Part shown: in pieces, positions 6,772 to 14,494 of the stretch | Position numbering within the stretch: the first letter of the stretch is position 1 | Layout of the letters: every line of letters starts with the position of its first letter | Assembly: GCA_016214985.1 (NCBI GenBank) | Contig: JACRMM010000006.1 | Location: forward strand, 1 to 33,679 | Direction: 5' to 3' | DNA from: Deltaproteobacteria bacterium | GTDB taxonomy: Bacteria > Desulfobacterota > Deferrisomatia > Deferrisomatales > JACRMM01 | DNA: 33,679 bases | The notes under the pieces: model-generated | What the model was told of the DNA's origin: nothing | What the model saw: the letters and a program-made list of their open reading frames with translations, nothing else | Database searches by the model: none | Made by a program: the position numbers and the translations under genes

Positions 6772-7068
6772 TCAGGCCACGGCGCAGTCAGGTGTGTCGA
6801 GGTCGACCGGTTGGCTCAGGAGGCGCAGGAGGCGCACCACGAGCGCTCCGGTGACGCTGATGTGCTCGAGGGCGCTGGGATCGATCTCCACGGCGAACCG
6901 TCGTTCCAGATCCACGACAAGCGCGTCGAACTGATCCGGGGCCAAGCCCACGTCCTCGATCAGGTCTTCGCCGGTGAACAGCCGGCGCTTCCTCCCGAGG
7001 CGTCGCTCGACGCCTCCCTGAATGGCTTCCAGGATCTCCCCGACGTCGGGCAGCACGATTCTTGCCAT
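6772..7068 (-). CDS. Acyl-carrier-protein-like protein lacking the carrier serine
   Basis: This 98-aa protein follows the acyl carrier pattern: a first helix, DLIEDVGLAPDQFDALVVDL at the position of the phosphopantetheine motif, then RRFAVEIDPSALEHISVTGA leading to the last helix. In true carriers the motif is DSL, with Ser bearing the prosthetic group. Here it is Asp-Gln-Phe at about 45-47, so the protein cannot be loaded in the usual way. ATG 7066-7068 follows AAAGGT at six bases. The gene is solitary on the minus strand, with no fatty-acid or polyketide genes near. It may be a decayed carrier, a regulatory carrier mimic, or a similar four-helix fold of other function. Confidence 0.6.
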   Translation of the reverse strand: MARIVLPDVGEILEAIQGGVERRLGRKRRLFTGEDLIEDVGLAPDQFDALVVDLERRFAVEIDPSALEHISVTGALVVRLLRLLSQPVDLDTPDCAVA

Positions 7069-7451
7069 GGCGGTACCTTTCGTCCGCTGGGATCGCGGAG
7101 GGAGGACGGGAGGGAGTTGGACGGATGCGCTCGTGTCCCACGCCACGAGCGACCCACCATGGGGTGGCGCGCACGCCCGAGAGGCGGCTATGCTACGTGC
7201 CCAATGTGAAGCGCACATGAAAGGGGACTTAGGATTGCGTGAGAAGGCAGGCGCCCCGGCGCCCCGGTTTGCCTCTGACGGGAGGCGCCGCGGTCACGGC
7301 TCCTGGGGGGCGCGGGTCGGATCTCCAGGGGTGCCCGGTGCGGTCGGCTCGAGTACAATGCGCATCGCGGCGCGCCACGCCATCTCCTGAGTGTGGCGCC
7401 ATCCAAGCTTCGGTCGGACGCACGGACCCAGGGCGGTGAAGAGGAGGAACC
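7069..7451. promoter_or_regulatory. Divergent intergenic region between the ACP-like gene and hemerythrin gene
   Basis: The 383-base region must hold the promoters of both divergent genes. A TACAAT at 7354-7359 is a plausible -10 element for the hemerythrin gene, but the hexamer 17 bases before it (GTGCCC) is a poor -35, so any sigma-70 promoter here is weak or activated. No gene with coding character is seen. Confidence 0.3.
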
Positions 7452-7862
7452 ATGGGGTACATCGAGTGGGAGGAACGCTACTGCATCGGGGTGGATCGGA
7501 TCGACGCGCAGCATCGGCAGTTCCTGGAGTACCTGAACCGGCTCGAACAACACCTTTCGGGCGACGGTGACCCCGGCGCGGTGGGGATTACCCTTAACCG
7601 TCTCTCGGACTATGCGAACTTCCACTTTGCGGAGGAGGAGGCCACCATGGGGGCGTCCGGCTATCCGGGCCTCGAGGTGCATCGGGAGCAGCACGACGAC
7701 TTCCGACTTCAACTTGCGGACCTCAAGGCACGCTACCAGAGCCAGGATCGGACCGTCGTGCAGGGGCTCGTCCGGTTCACGGCGGATTGGCTGCTCCGTC
7801 ACATCCTGGAAGTGGACCGGGGATTCGGCGGGTACCTCTCGCAAGCGGGAACGAAGGGGTAG
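7452..7862 (+). CDS. Bacteriohemerythrin
   Basis: This 136-aa four-helix protein carries the full set of di-iron ligands at standard spacing: His21 (DAQH), His58 and Glu62 (HFAEEE), His77 and His81 (HREQH), and His117 and Asp122 (RHILEVD). The N-terminal WEERYCIGVDRIDAQHRQF is the family signature. Bacteriohemerythrins bind O2 reversibly and are used for oxygen sensing, delivery or scavenging, often in microaerophiles and anaerobes. It is a single-domain cytoplasmic form, not fused to a chemoreceptor. ATG 7452 follows GAGGAGG at a good distance. No operon partner is evident; the M24 peptidase begins 159 bases downstream on the same strand. Confidence 0.95.
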   Translation: MGYIEWEERYCIGVDRIDAQHRQFLEYLNRLEQHLSGDGDPGAVGITLNRLSDYANFHFAEEEATMGASGYPGLEVHREQHDDFRLQLADLKARYQSQDRTVVQGLVRFTADWLLRHILEVDRGFGGYLSQAGTKG

Positions 7863-8021
7863 CGTGACTCCGAGGGACCGGCACGGACGTGGATTTCGAT
7901 CCGCGCCGTGGACGGGGAGGAGGAGGGTGCCGTGAGTGGCGACGCGCGGCAGAGAAACTTGTGGGCCGCGGGGTAGCGGGGTAAGCGCGTTGCATGGCTG
8001 CGGCCGGCGGAGGGAGGGTCG

Positions 8022-9191
8022 ATGAGGGTCGTTCCCGGGGGCGAGATCCGCGCGAGAATCGAAGCGCTGCAAGCGCGCCTGTCGGCGCGCGGGTTGAGGG
8101 GAGCCCTCCTCAACGGCCGAGTCGATCGGTTCTACCTGTCGGGAACGGCCCAGGAGGGCTTGCTGTGGGTAGGCTGCGACGGGGACCCCCGGCTCTTCGT
8201 GCTTCGGGACGTGGCGCGAGCGAAGGAGGAGACCCCCTTTGAAGTCATCCCCGTCGCGGGTTGGCGGGGGCTCTGGGGCAGGGCTCGGGAGGTCGCGGCC
8301 GCCGGCGGCGTGGGTCTGACGCTCGATGCGCTGACCGCGCTCGACCTGCTTCGACTGGACCTCCACGACCCTGCCGCAGCCCACGACGTGACCCCGGATC
8401 TCCTGGCCCTGAGGGCCCGCAAGAGCCCGTGGGAGGTCGAGCGCATGGAAGAGGCCGGGCGGGTGGCGGCTGACGTCTATCGTCTCGCCGCCCACGTGCT
8501 CCGTCCCGGCCTCACGGAGGCCCAGTTCGCGGGGCAACTCTTCGCGCGGGCCATGGAACTCGGACACGAAGGGATCCTTCGAACCCGCGGGGGGTTCGAA
8601 GCCTACTCCTGGCACGTCCTCTCCGGACCCAATACCCGAAAGGCCGGCGCCGTCGATACTCCCATGTCGGGGGAAGGGCTCTCCCCGGCGTTTCCCTGGG
8701 GGGCGGGGCGGCGGGTGATCGGGCAGGGAGAGCCGGTGATCGTTGACTTCGGGGTGAGCGTCTTCGGCTATGCGACCGATCAGACACGGACGTTCTGCAT
8801 CGGGTCTGCGCCTCAGTGGCTCCTCGATGCACACGGCGCAGTCCTGGAGGTCCACCGGCGGATGGCCGAATCGCTGGTGGCGGGGGTCGCCGCCGGCGAG
8901 GTGTTCACCCGAGGAGAGGAAGAGGCCCACGCCCTGGGGCTGTCGGGCTACCTGGGGCCGCCCGAGAGTCGCTGCCGCTTCGTTGGTCACGGCGTGGGCC
9001 TCGAGGTCGTCGAACCGCCGTTGATCGTGGCCGGGTCGACGTCGATGGTTGGGGCCTCCTCGACGGTGGCCTTGGAGCCGAAGGCCGTCGTGGGAGACCT
9101 GGGGGGCGTGGGCGTAGAAGACACGTTCCTCGTGGGACCGGAGGGCGCGCGCCCGCTGAGCGGGATCCCCCTGGAGCTCATTCGAGTGTAG
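8022..9191 (+). CDS. M24-family metallopeptidase (Xaa-Pro aminopeptidase-like)
   Basis: This 389-aa cytoplasmic protein has a creatinase-type N-terminal domain (about 8-130) and a pita-bread M24 domain. The five metal ligands are all visible: Asp242 (IVDFG), Asp253 (ATDQTRTF), His323 (VGHGVG), Glu352 (ALEPK) and Glu366 (VGVEDTF). It probably removes an N-terminal residue preceding proline from peptides, though M24 members also include creatinases and non-peptidase relatives. One difference from textbook aminopeptidase P is the loop MSGEGLSPAFPWGAGRR at about 215-231, before the first metal-binding Asp. ATG 8022 follows GGAGGGAGGGTCG. It appears monocistronic. Confidence 0.92.
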   Translation: MRVVPGGEIRARIEALQARLSARGLRGALLNGRVDRFYLSGTAQEGLLWVGCDGDPRLFVLRDVARAKEETPFEVIPVAGWRGLWGRAREVAAAGGVGLTLDALTALDLLRLDLHDPAAAHDVTPDLLALRARKSPWEVERMEEAGRVAADVYRLAAHVLRPGLTEAQFAGQLFARAMELGHEGILRTRGGFEAYSWHVLSGPNTRKAGAVDTPMSGEGLSPAFPWGAGRRVIGQGEPVIVDFGVSVFGYATDQTRTFCIGSAPQWLLDAHGAVLEVHRRMAESLVAGVAAGEVFTRGEEEAHALGLSGYLGPPESRCRFVGHGVGLEVVEPPLIVAGSTSMVGASSTVALEPKAVVGDLGGVGVEDTFLVGPEGARPLSGIPLELIRV

Positions 9192-9200
9192 GGATCTCCC

Positions 9201-9234
9201 GGCCGTCGTCCGTCCTCTCCGCTGGCCGACGGCC
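9201..9234 (+). terminator. Hairpin after the M24 peptidase gene
   Basis: GGCCGTCG (9201-9208) pairs perfectly with CGACGGCC (9227-9234), starting nine bases after the peptidase stop codon. There is no U-run, so this is a stem that may stabilise the transcript end or assist termination rather than a canonical intrinsic terminator. The remaining sequence to 9454 shows no convincing gene. Confidence 0.4.
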
Positions 9235-9454
9235 CCGGATCCTAGTACGACAACGAGAGTTGCGGTCCGCGGCCGGGCCGGGGCCTCCCCGGAGAGCGGG
9301 TAGGCGGCCTTCGCACGATGTACCGGCGGGCTCAGAAAGCCGTGTGCCCCCTCGAACGAAGCGTCCGAGGCCACAAAGACTCTGGGATCCTGCCCGCCCG
9401 GAGGGGAGGTTTCGGCCCGGCGCGCAGACGTGAGGCCAATCCCTCATTGTAGTG

Positions 9455-9925
9455 CTAGTCGTCGTCCCGCTGCCATCCACCCCCGTGGCCCCGATGGCCC
9501 CGGCGACCCCGCTCCTCTTCCGCGTACCCGCGTCCCTTTCGCACCTTCTTCCACTCTTTGTAGGGAATGCGTTGCTCGCGCGCGTACACGAAGCGGTAGG
9601 TGCGCGGAACGCAGAGAACCGGCCTCGGAACGTACCGCGGCCCGACTCCCAGCCACGGACCTTCGTATCCTCGGGCCCGTAGCCACCGGCCGTCTCGGCG
9701 GGTCCACCAGTATCCGGAGGTGAAGAACAGGTCCACGTCCACCTCGGGCGCGAAGTAGACCGGTGTTCCGGGGATGAGCACCAGGGACGGCTCGGCCGGA
9801 ACCACCAGCGGGGGAAACGGAATGCCGATGTTGACGTTCACGCTGACCCGACCCCAGGCGCTGGGGGCCGCGAAGACGGCCCACACCAGGCACGCCGAGA
9901 AGAACCCTCTGCCTCGCACTGTCAT
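9455..9925 (-). CDS. Small exported protein, tryptophan/tyrosine/proline-rich
   Basis: This 156-aa protein has a signal peptide (basic VRGRG, then hydrophobic FFSACLVWAVFAAPSAWG). After it come SVNVNIGIPFPPLVV, a VYFAPEVDVDLFFTSGYWW segment and a GRWLRARGYEGPWLGVG segment, and a strongly basic and acidic C-terminal tail ending GGGWQRDDD. Short exported proteins with this PEVDVDLFF-YWW pattern are common and uncharacterised in deltaproteobacterial-type genomes as I recall them; no function is established. ATG 9923-9925 follows GGAGGTGGAGA. An in-frame start 22 codons upstream is less likely because it would bury the signal peptide. The gene is monocistronic. Confidence 0.75.
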   Translation of the reverse strand: MTVRGRGFFSACLVWAVFAAPSAWGRVSVNVNIGIPFPPLVVPAEPSLVLIPGTPVYFAPEVDVDLFFTSGYWWTRRDGRWLRARGYEGPWLGVGPRYVPRPVLCVPRTYRFVYAREQRIPYKEWKKVRKGRGYAEEERGRRGHRGHGGGWQRDDD

Positions 9926-10169
9926 TCTCCACCTCCCTTGAATCGAAAACCGAATCCGGACTGGGGCCGATTTCCTGCCGTGAGAGGTCAAGGTCCGCTC
10001 CGTCTCGGGGTATCCCGGCGCAGCGTGCGCCCTGTTCCGTCCACAGCACGATCCGTGCCCAATGAAGGGACGGCCTCCTGGAACGCAGGGAACGGTGTTT
10101 CTGTCGCCGATTGGCGACGAAGAAAGGCGTCGGAAGGCCCCAGAGGCTGTGGAATCGGGACGATAGACG

Positions 10170-10187
10170 TGTCGCTCTCGAGCGACA
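10170..10187 (-). terminator. Short perfect hairpin downstream of the HD-GYP gene
   Basis: TGTCGCT and AGCGACA pair perfectly around a CTCG tetraloop, about 36 bases after the HD-GYP stop codon on the minus strand. No T-run follows, so termination is uncertain. The 9926-10222 gap also holds the promoter of the small exported protein; no gene is seen. Confidence 0.35.
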
Positions 10188-10222
10188 GACGAACGGAGAA
10201 GAGCCGCCGCCGCGATGTTACG

Positions 10223-11929
10223 TCACCACTCCAGGGCGAGGAATGCCTCGACCGCCGCCGGGTCGAGGTGGGAGCCGGCCAGGGAACGGATGTGGTCGCG
10301 GACGCGCTCCTTCGGCCACTCCGGGTGGTAGGGGCGCGTCGACCGCAGGGCGTCCCACACGTCCACCACCGCGAAGATCCTGGCCGAGAGGGGGATGTGT
10401 TCGCCAGACAGGCCCCGCGGATAACCCGCTCCGTCCCACCGCTCGTGATGGCAGTAAGGGATGTCGAGGGCCGGCCGCAGGTAGCGAACGGGTTGCAGGA
10501 GACGGAAGGCGAACACCGGGTGCATCCGCATGATCCGCCACTCCTCCTCGGTGAGGGGCTCGGCCTTGAGGAGGATGCGGTCCGGGATTCCGATCTTGCC
10601 GATGTCGTGCAGGAACGATCCGCGCCGGATGTGGACCAGGTCTGCCTCCGAGACCCCCATGGACTTGGCAAGCCGGATTGTCATCTTGGTAACACGTTTT
10701 GTGTGGCCCTCTGTGACTTCATCGCGAAGTTCCAAGGCGCGGCCCCAGCCTTCCAGAGTTGCGTCGTAGGCCAGAGTGATCTCGGTGTTGGCGCGCTGCA
10801 GGTCATCGAACAGAGCGGCGTTGTCGATCGCGATGGCCGCGTCGGTGGCGAGCGCCTCCAAGAACTGGAGCCAGTCCGGGTCCGGGTCGAGCCGCGTCCG
10901 GTGAAAGATCTCGAGCACGCCCCGCAGCTGGCCCCGGGCGATGAGGGGCAGGCCGAAGTAGGCAACGAACGACTCCTTCTCGAGAAGCGAGAACGGGAGA
11001 AAGGGGCCGCGGAGCTCAGAGACGTCGTGCAGCGAGATCTGTTTGCGCTCCAGGGCTGCGCGGCCTGCGTACCCTTCTCCCAAGCGCACGGCCGAGCGGG
11101 TGACGGCGTTCGTGTGAAACCCCCGGCCCGCCGCGTACTCGAGGATCGGGGCATGGGGGGAAAGCAGGAGCACCGAGCCAGCGTCCACGCCGAGCGCGGT
11201 GGTGACGTGGGTGAGAACCACGTCCAAGGTGACCTGCAGATCGAGGGTGGAGGTGATCGTGGTGTCGATGGTGCGCAGCGCGCTGAGCCGCTGCATCTGG
11301 AGGTCGATGCGCGCCGCGGCCTTCTTGCGTTCGGTGATCTCGCGTGCCACGGCGAGCACGGCGACGGCCCGGTTGCCGGGGCCCCGCAGGGGCGTGAGCA
11401 GGGTGTCGAACCAGCGCCTCTCGCTGCCGGCCGCGATCTCCCCTTCGAAGGAGACGGCCCGACCGGACCCGAACACCGCGTCGAGGTTCTGGGCGTACCG
11501 GCCATAGACGTCCGGGGGGAGCACGTCGCTCAGAGGGCGGCCGGTGATCTCCTCGACCTCGGCGGCCAGGTATCGCGCACCCGCGGGATTGATGTACTGG
11601 ACTGCCTCGTCCTGGCCCGCAATGAAGACCAGGTCCTGCGCCGACTCCGCGAGGGTCCGGTGCAGCGCCTCACTCGCCCGCAGGATCCCCTCCACGCGCT
11701 GGCGTTCTCCGAACTCGCGGCGAACGGCCAGGTAGAGAAGCAGCGTGCTGGCGGCGACGAAGGACCACCCCTTGTACGTCTGCAGCAGGGTGAGGCGATG
11801 GGGATCGGCCACCAGCGCCTCGAGGACGCGGTCGGAGGCGGCGATCCAGAGGGCGCCGAAGAACCCGTAGGCGCACGCCACGCGCAGTGCCGGGCGAAGC
11901 CTGGGAGGAGGGGCGGGGTCTGGTGTCAT
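10223..11929 (-). CDS. Membrane PAS-GAF-HD-GYP cyclic-di-GMP phosphodiesterase
   Basis: This 568-aa signalling protein has two predicted transmembrane helices (about 14-36 and 48-68). A PAS domain (about 85-205) contains QYINPAGARYL and ends AVAREITERKKAA. A GAF domain (about 220-375) follows, with an AIAIDNAALFDDLQRA linker, then an HD-GYP domain. Key catalytic residues are present: the HD pair in FLHDIGKIGIPD, HHERWDGAGYPRGL for the GYP motif, and VVDVWDALRSTRPY. HD-GYP enzymes hydrolyse c-di-GMP to GMP. ATG 11927-11929 follows GAGGT at good spacing. The gene is 63 bases downstream of the prkA/spoVR operon on the same strand and may be its distal member. The PAS and GAF ligands are unknown. 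Confidence 0.95.
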   Translation of the reverse strand: MTPDPAPPPRLRPALRVACAYGFFGALWIAASDRVLEALVADPHRLTLLQTYKGWSFVAASTLLLYLAVRREFGERQRVEGILRASEALHRTLAESAQDLVFIAGQDEAVQYINPAGARYLAAEVEEITGRPLSDVLPPDVYGRYAQNLDAVFGSGRAVSFEGEIAAGSERRWFDTLLTPLRGPGNRAVAVLAVAREITERKKAAARIDLQMQRLSALRTIDTTITSTLDLQVTLDVVLTHVTTALGVDAGSVLLLSPHAPILEYAAGRGFHTNAVTRSAVRLGEGYAGRAALERKQISLHDVSELRGPFLPFSLLEKESFVAYFGLPLIARGQLRGVLEIFHRTRLDPDPDWLQFLEALATDAAIAIDNAALFDDLQRANTEITLAYDATLEGWGRALELRDEVTEGHTKRVTKMTIRLAKSMGVSEADLVHIRRGSFLHDIGKIGIPDRILLKAEPLTEEEWRIMRMHPVFAFRLLQPVRYLRPALDIPYCHHERWDGAGYPRGLSGEHIPLSARIFAVVDVWDALRSTRPYHPEWPKERVRDHIRSLAGSHLDPAAVEAFLALEW

Positions 11930-11992
11930 CGAGCACCTCTCACCGGCGGCGGTTTCGCACCCACAGCGCCCCGGCGGGGCGACCCTTCGTGC

Positions 11993-14491
11993 TCAGGCGA
12001 TGATGTCGGAGAAGCTCACGATCTCTTTTCGGATGGCGAAGAGGATCGTGTCCAGTGCGCTCTGCTCGGAGTAATGAAAGCGCCACTGCATATTCAGGAT
12101 GATGTTGTCGGCGATCTCCCGGACCGACGCCGTCATCGCGTCGTACTTGGCAGGGTCCCGCCGCTTTTGGAAGAACGCCTCGGTCAGCGCGGTGGCGTCG
12201 ACGTCTCCCATGGTCCGGCGGTGGGAGAGGAGTCGGGAGTACTCGGTCTGGAAGCACGAGAGCACGGTGTCGCGCCGGCTCGCTACCACTGAGCGACCCT
12301 CCTCCAGGACCAGTTCGCCGCTCCCCTGGAGGTCCAGGAACCGCTCCGCGATCTCGCGGCGGAACTCGAAGCCGTTGCGGTCCGCGGCCAGGATCTTCTC
12401 GAGGGACGCCAGGTAATTCGTGTCCGGCCGATCGACCTTCTCCCCTGTCACGGGGTCGAGGAACGTAAACCGGGGGATCATGACGTGCGCGAACGCTCGG
12501 TTTTCGTGGGCCTTGGCGAGCAGGGCGTGTTGGAGGTACCGGCGCAGGTCGAGGGCGATCTCCTCGGGGTCGCGGTTGACCGTGGCCTCGGTGATCTCCC
12601 GGCGGATGATGCGGTTGTAGAGGGCCTGGGCCACCTTCGCGAGCCCCCGGAAGTCCCCGTAGTCCCCCTCGCCCTCCGCCAGCCGGCTGTCGCCGACCAG
12701 ACGCATGGGGATGGATTTGCGGTCCTTCAGGCAGGCGGGGTCCATGGGGAGCCAATGCCCAAGGCTCGGGCTCCCGCTAAACACCTGCTTCAGGCGCGCG
12801 AAGAACGTTCCCACGTGCACCCGCAGCCCGCCGGAGTTGGCGAGCGTGTCGCGCATGATGTTCTGCAGCTGCCGGACCGACATGCCGTGCTTCCCCTCGT
12901 TGGGGTAGTGCTCGTTCCAGAGTTCTCGCATGAACTCATCGTCGATGAGCTTGAGCTGTGCGGCGGAGAACACGTCGGTCTGCTCGAGGCGGCGGCGCTT
13001 TGCCTGCCGGCCGATGAGACGGGAGAAGCCTTCCGAGTCATGGACGTCGATCCCGAGCTTGAGCATCTCGCTCCGAAACGGGTGCCAGTGGGGAAGCTTG
13101 CGAATCGTGCTCACCGGGTCTTCTGGTTGGGCGCAGTAGATGAAGAGCTTCTGCTCCGGGGTGATGGAGAGGAAGAGCCGGCGCTTGTCCTCGCTCCAGC
13201 CGGCAGGCAGCTGGGTCTTCCTCGGCGGTAAGAGGCGCGTGAGCACCGAGAAGTACGCCGCGATCTCCACCAGGTGGGGGTCCACGTCGAACAGCTCCCG
13301 CATGTTCGACATGTCGCGCCGTAGGATCTCCATCTCCGAGTTGGCGTCGAGGAGGTAGTTGACCGGAATCTCTTCGATCCGATCGAGGAGCTTCGACGAG
13401 GCGAGTTGCTGCTCCAGCGCTCCCATCTCCTCCAGGTTGGTCGTGAGCACGATCGTGGCGTCGATTGCCGTCTGGGTCGATTCGATCGACGTCTTCCCGC
13501 TGCCGAGGAGCATGAGCAGGGGTTTGTACTCGGTCTCCGCGAGACCTCCTCCATGCCCCGCCCCGAAGGCGTCGTGAATGTGCAGGAGCCCTCGATTGGC
13601 GGCCACGGTGGCGCCGGTGTGCTCGTAGAGCGCTGCCCCGGGCAGGTGCTCGTCGACCACCGCCCGCCGCTCCCGGCCCAGAGCCACTGGCTCGACCCCG
13701 ACCCTCAGCTGGCTCATGTCGTCGATGTTGGCGATCCCCTTGGCCTGGGCGTTCGAGAAATCGATCTCCTCGACGCGCACGTACTCCTGGATGATCTCGA
13801 ACAGCGACTTACCGGAGTTTCGGGGGTTGAGCAGAAGCCCCTCGAGCACGTCGAGCGTCCGCTTGTCCAGGGTAGCGTTTTGATAGTAGGTGGGGAACAC
13901 GATCTTGTCGCCCCGATCGCGGTGGCGGTTGATGTGTTCGAAGAGTTGCTGACGCGGGTAGGTGATCTCGTTGTCCTGCTGCAGGCTCGTCGGGAACAGC
14001 AGGATGGGGTTGTGCATGAACGAGGGCCGAAATTCAACGGGCTGTCCGTCGCTTGTGGAGAATACGAAGTAGAACGAATAGAGTCGTACGCCCTTCTGCT
14101 TCGTGTATTGCTCCAGCGCGGAGCTGATCAGATCGACGATGTTGGTCTTGCCAGACGCGGGAGGGCCCACCAGGACGATGCCGCGGTTCGGGCCCGACTC
14201 CTTGCCCACGGACTCGATCACATCGACGATCTGCTTGATGCAGAACTCCTGCCCGAACACCGCGTTGATGCCCCGCGCAAAGGGATCCTTGAAGATGCTG
14301 TAGTTGACCGTGGGCTCGCCGCTGCGGACCACGATCTCGAAGCCGAAGTGCTGGATCGCCTCGGAGATGAGGGCTGAGCTCGTGCGCAGGCACTCCAGCG
14401 GGGTCTGCAGGAACACGTCCACGAACTCGGAGAACGTCATGCTCTGGTGGCGTTGGTGCCCGAGAAGGGTCCGATAGTCGAGATGGGTCAT
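11993..14491 (-). CDS. Second PrkA-family AAA+ serine kinase-like protein
   Basis: This 832-aa protein is the last gene of the prkA-yeaH-spoVR operon. An AAA+ PrkA-type domain covers about 1-430, with a Walker A GPPASGKT at 109-116 and an upstream INAVFGQEFCIKQIVDVIES segment as in PrkA. The C-terminal part (about 480-832) is diverged from classical PrkA, with RRLEQTDVFSAAQLKLIDDE around 500 and a long helical end. It is clearly different from the first-gene PrkA (740 aa) and longer. ATG 14489-14491 follows GGAG at six bases, inside the end of spoVR, and the gap to the spoVR stop is three bases. It may be a second kinase or an AAA+ partner; kinase activity is not shown by the sequence. Confidence 0.85.
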   Translation of the reverse strand: MTHLDYRTLLGHQRHQSMTFSEFVDVFLQTPLECLRTSSALISEAIQHFGFEIVVRSGEPTVNYSIFKDPFARGINAVFGQEFCIKQIVDVIESVGKESGPNRGIVLVGPPASGKTNIVDLISSALEQYTKQKGVRLYSFYFVFSTSDGQPVEFRPSFMHNPILLFPTSLQQDNEITYPRQQLFEHINRHRDRGDKIVFPTYYQNATLDKRTLDVLEGLLLNPRNSGKSLFEIIQEYVRVEEIDFSNAQAKGIANIDDMSQLRVGVEPVALGRERRAVVDEHLPGAALYEHTGATVAANRGLLHIHDAFGAGHGGGLAETEYKPLLMLLGSGKTSIESTQTAIDATIVLTTNLEEMGALEQQLASSKLLDRIEEIPVNYLLDANSEMEILRRDMSNMRELFDVDPHLVEIAAYFSVLTRLLPPRKTQLPAGWSEDKRRLFLSITPEQKLFIYCAQPEDPVSTIRKLPHWHPFRSEMLKLGIDVHDSEGFSRLIGRQAKRRRLEQTDVFSAAQLKLIDDEFMRELWNEHYPNEGKHGMSVRQLQNIMRDTLANSGGLRVHVGTFFARLKQVFSGSPSLGHWLPMDPACLKDRKSIPMRLVGDSRLAEGEGDYGDFRGLAKVAQALYNRIIRREITEATVNRDPEEIALDLRRYLQHALLAKAHENRAFAHVMIPRFTFLDPVTGEKVDRPDTNYLASLEKILAADRNGFEFRREIAERFLDLQGSGELVLEEGRSVVASRRDTVLSCFQTEYSRLLSHRRTMGDVDATALTEAFFQKRRDPAKYDAMTASVREIADNIILNMQWRFHYSEQSALDTILFAIRKEIVSFSDIIA

Positions 14492-14494
14492 AAG

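Noticed and set aside
7188..9374. 728-codon minus-strand frame opposite the hemerythrin and M24 genes
   Set aside because: Its product is low-complexity Arg/Pro/Gly and both opposite-strand genes carry complete active-site motifs.
11968..11980. GCCCCGGCGGGGC palindrome as a terminator after the second prkA-like gene
   Set aside because: The stem is only five base pairs with a three-base loop and no T-run, and could arise by chance at this GC content.
9938..12292. 784-codon plus-strand frame opposite the HD-GYP gene
   Set aside because: It is the antisense of a gene with intact PAS, GAF and HD-GYP motifs; GC-rich codons make stops rare on the other strand.
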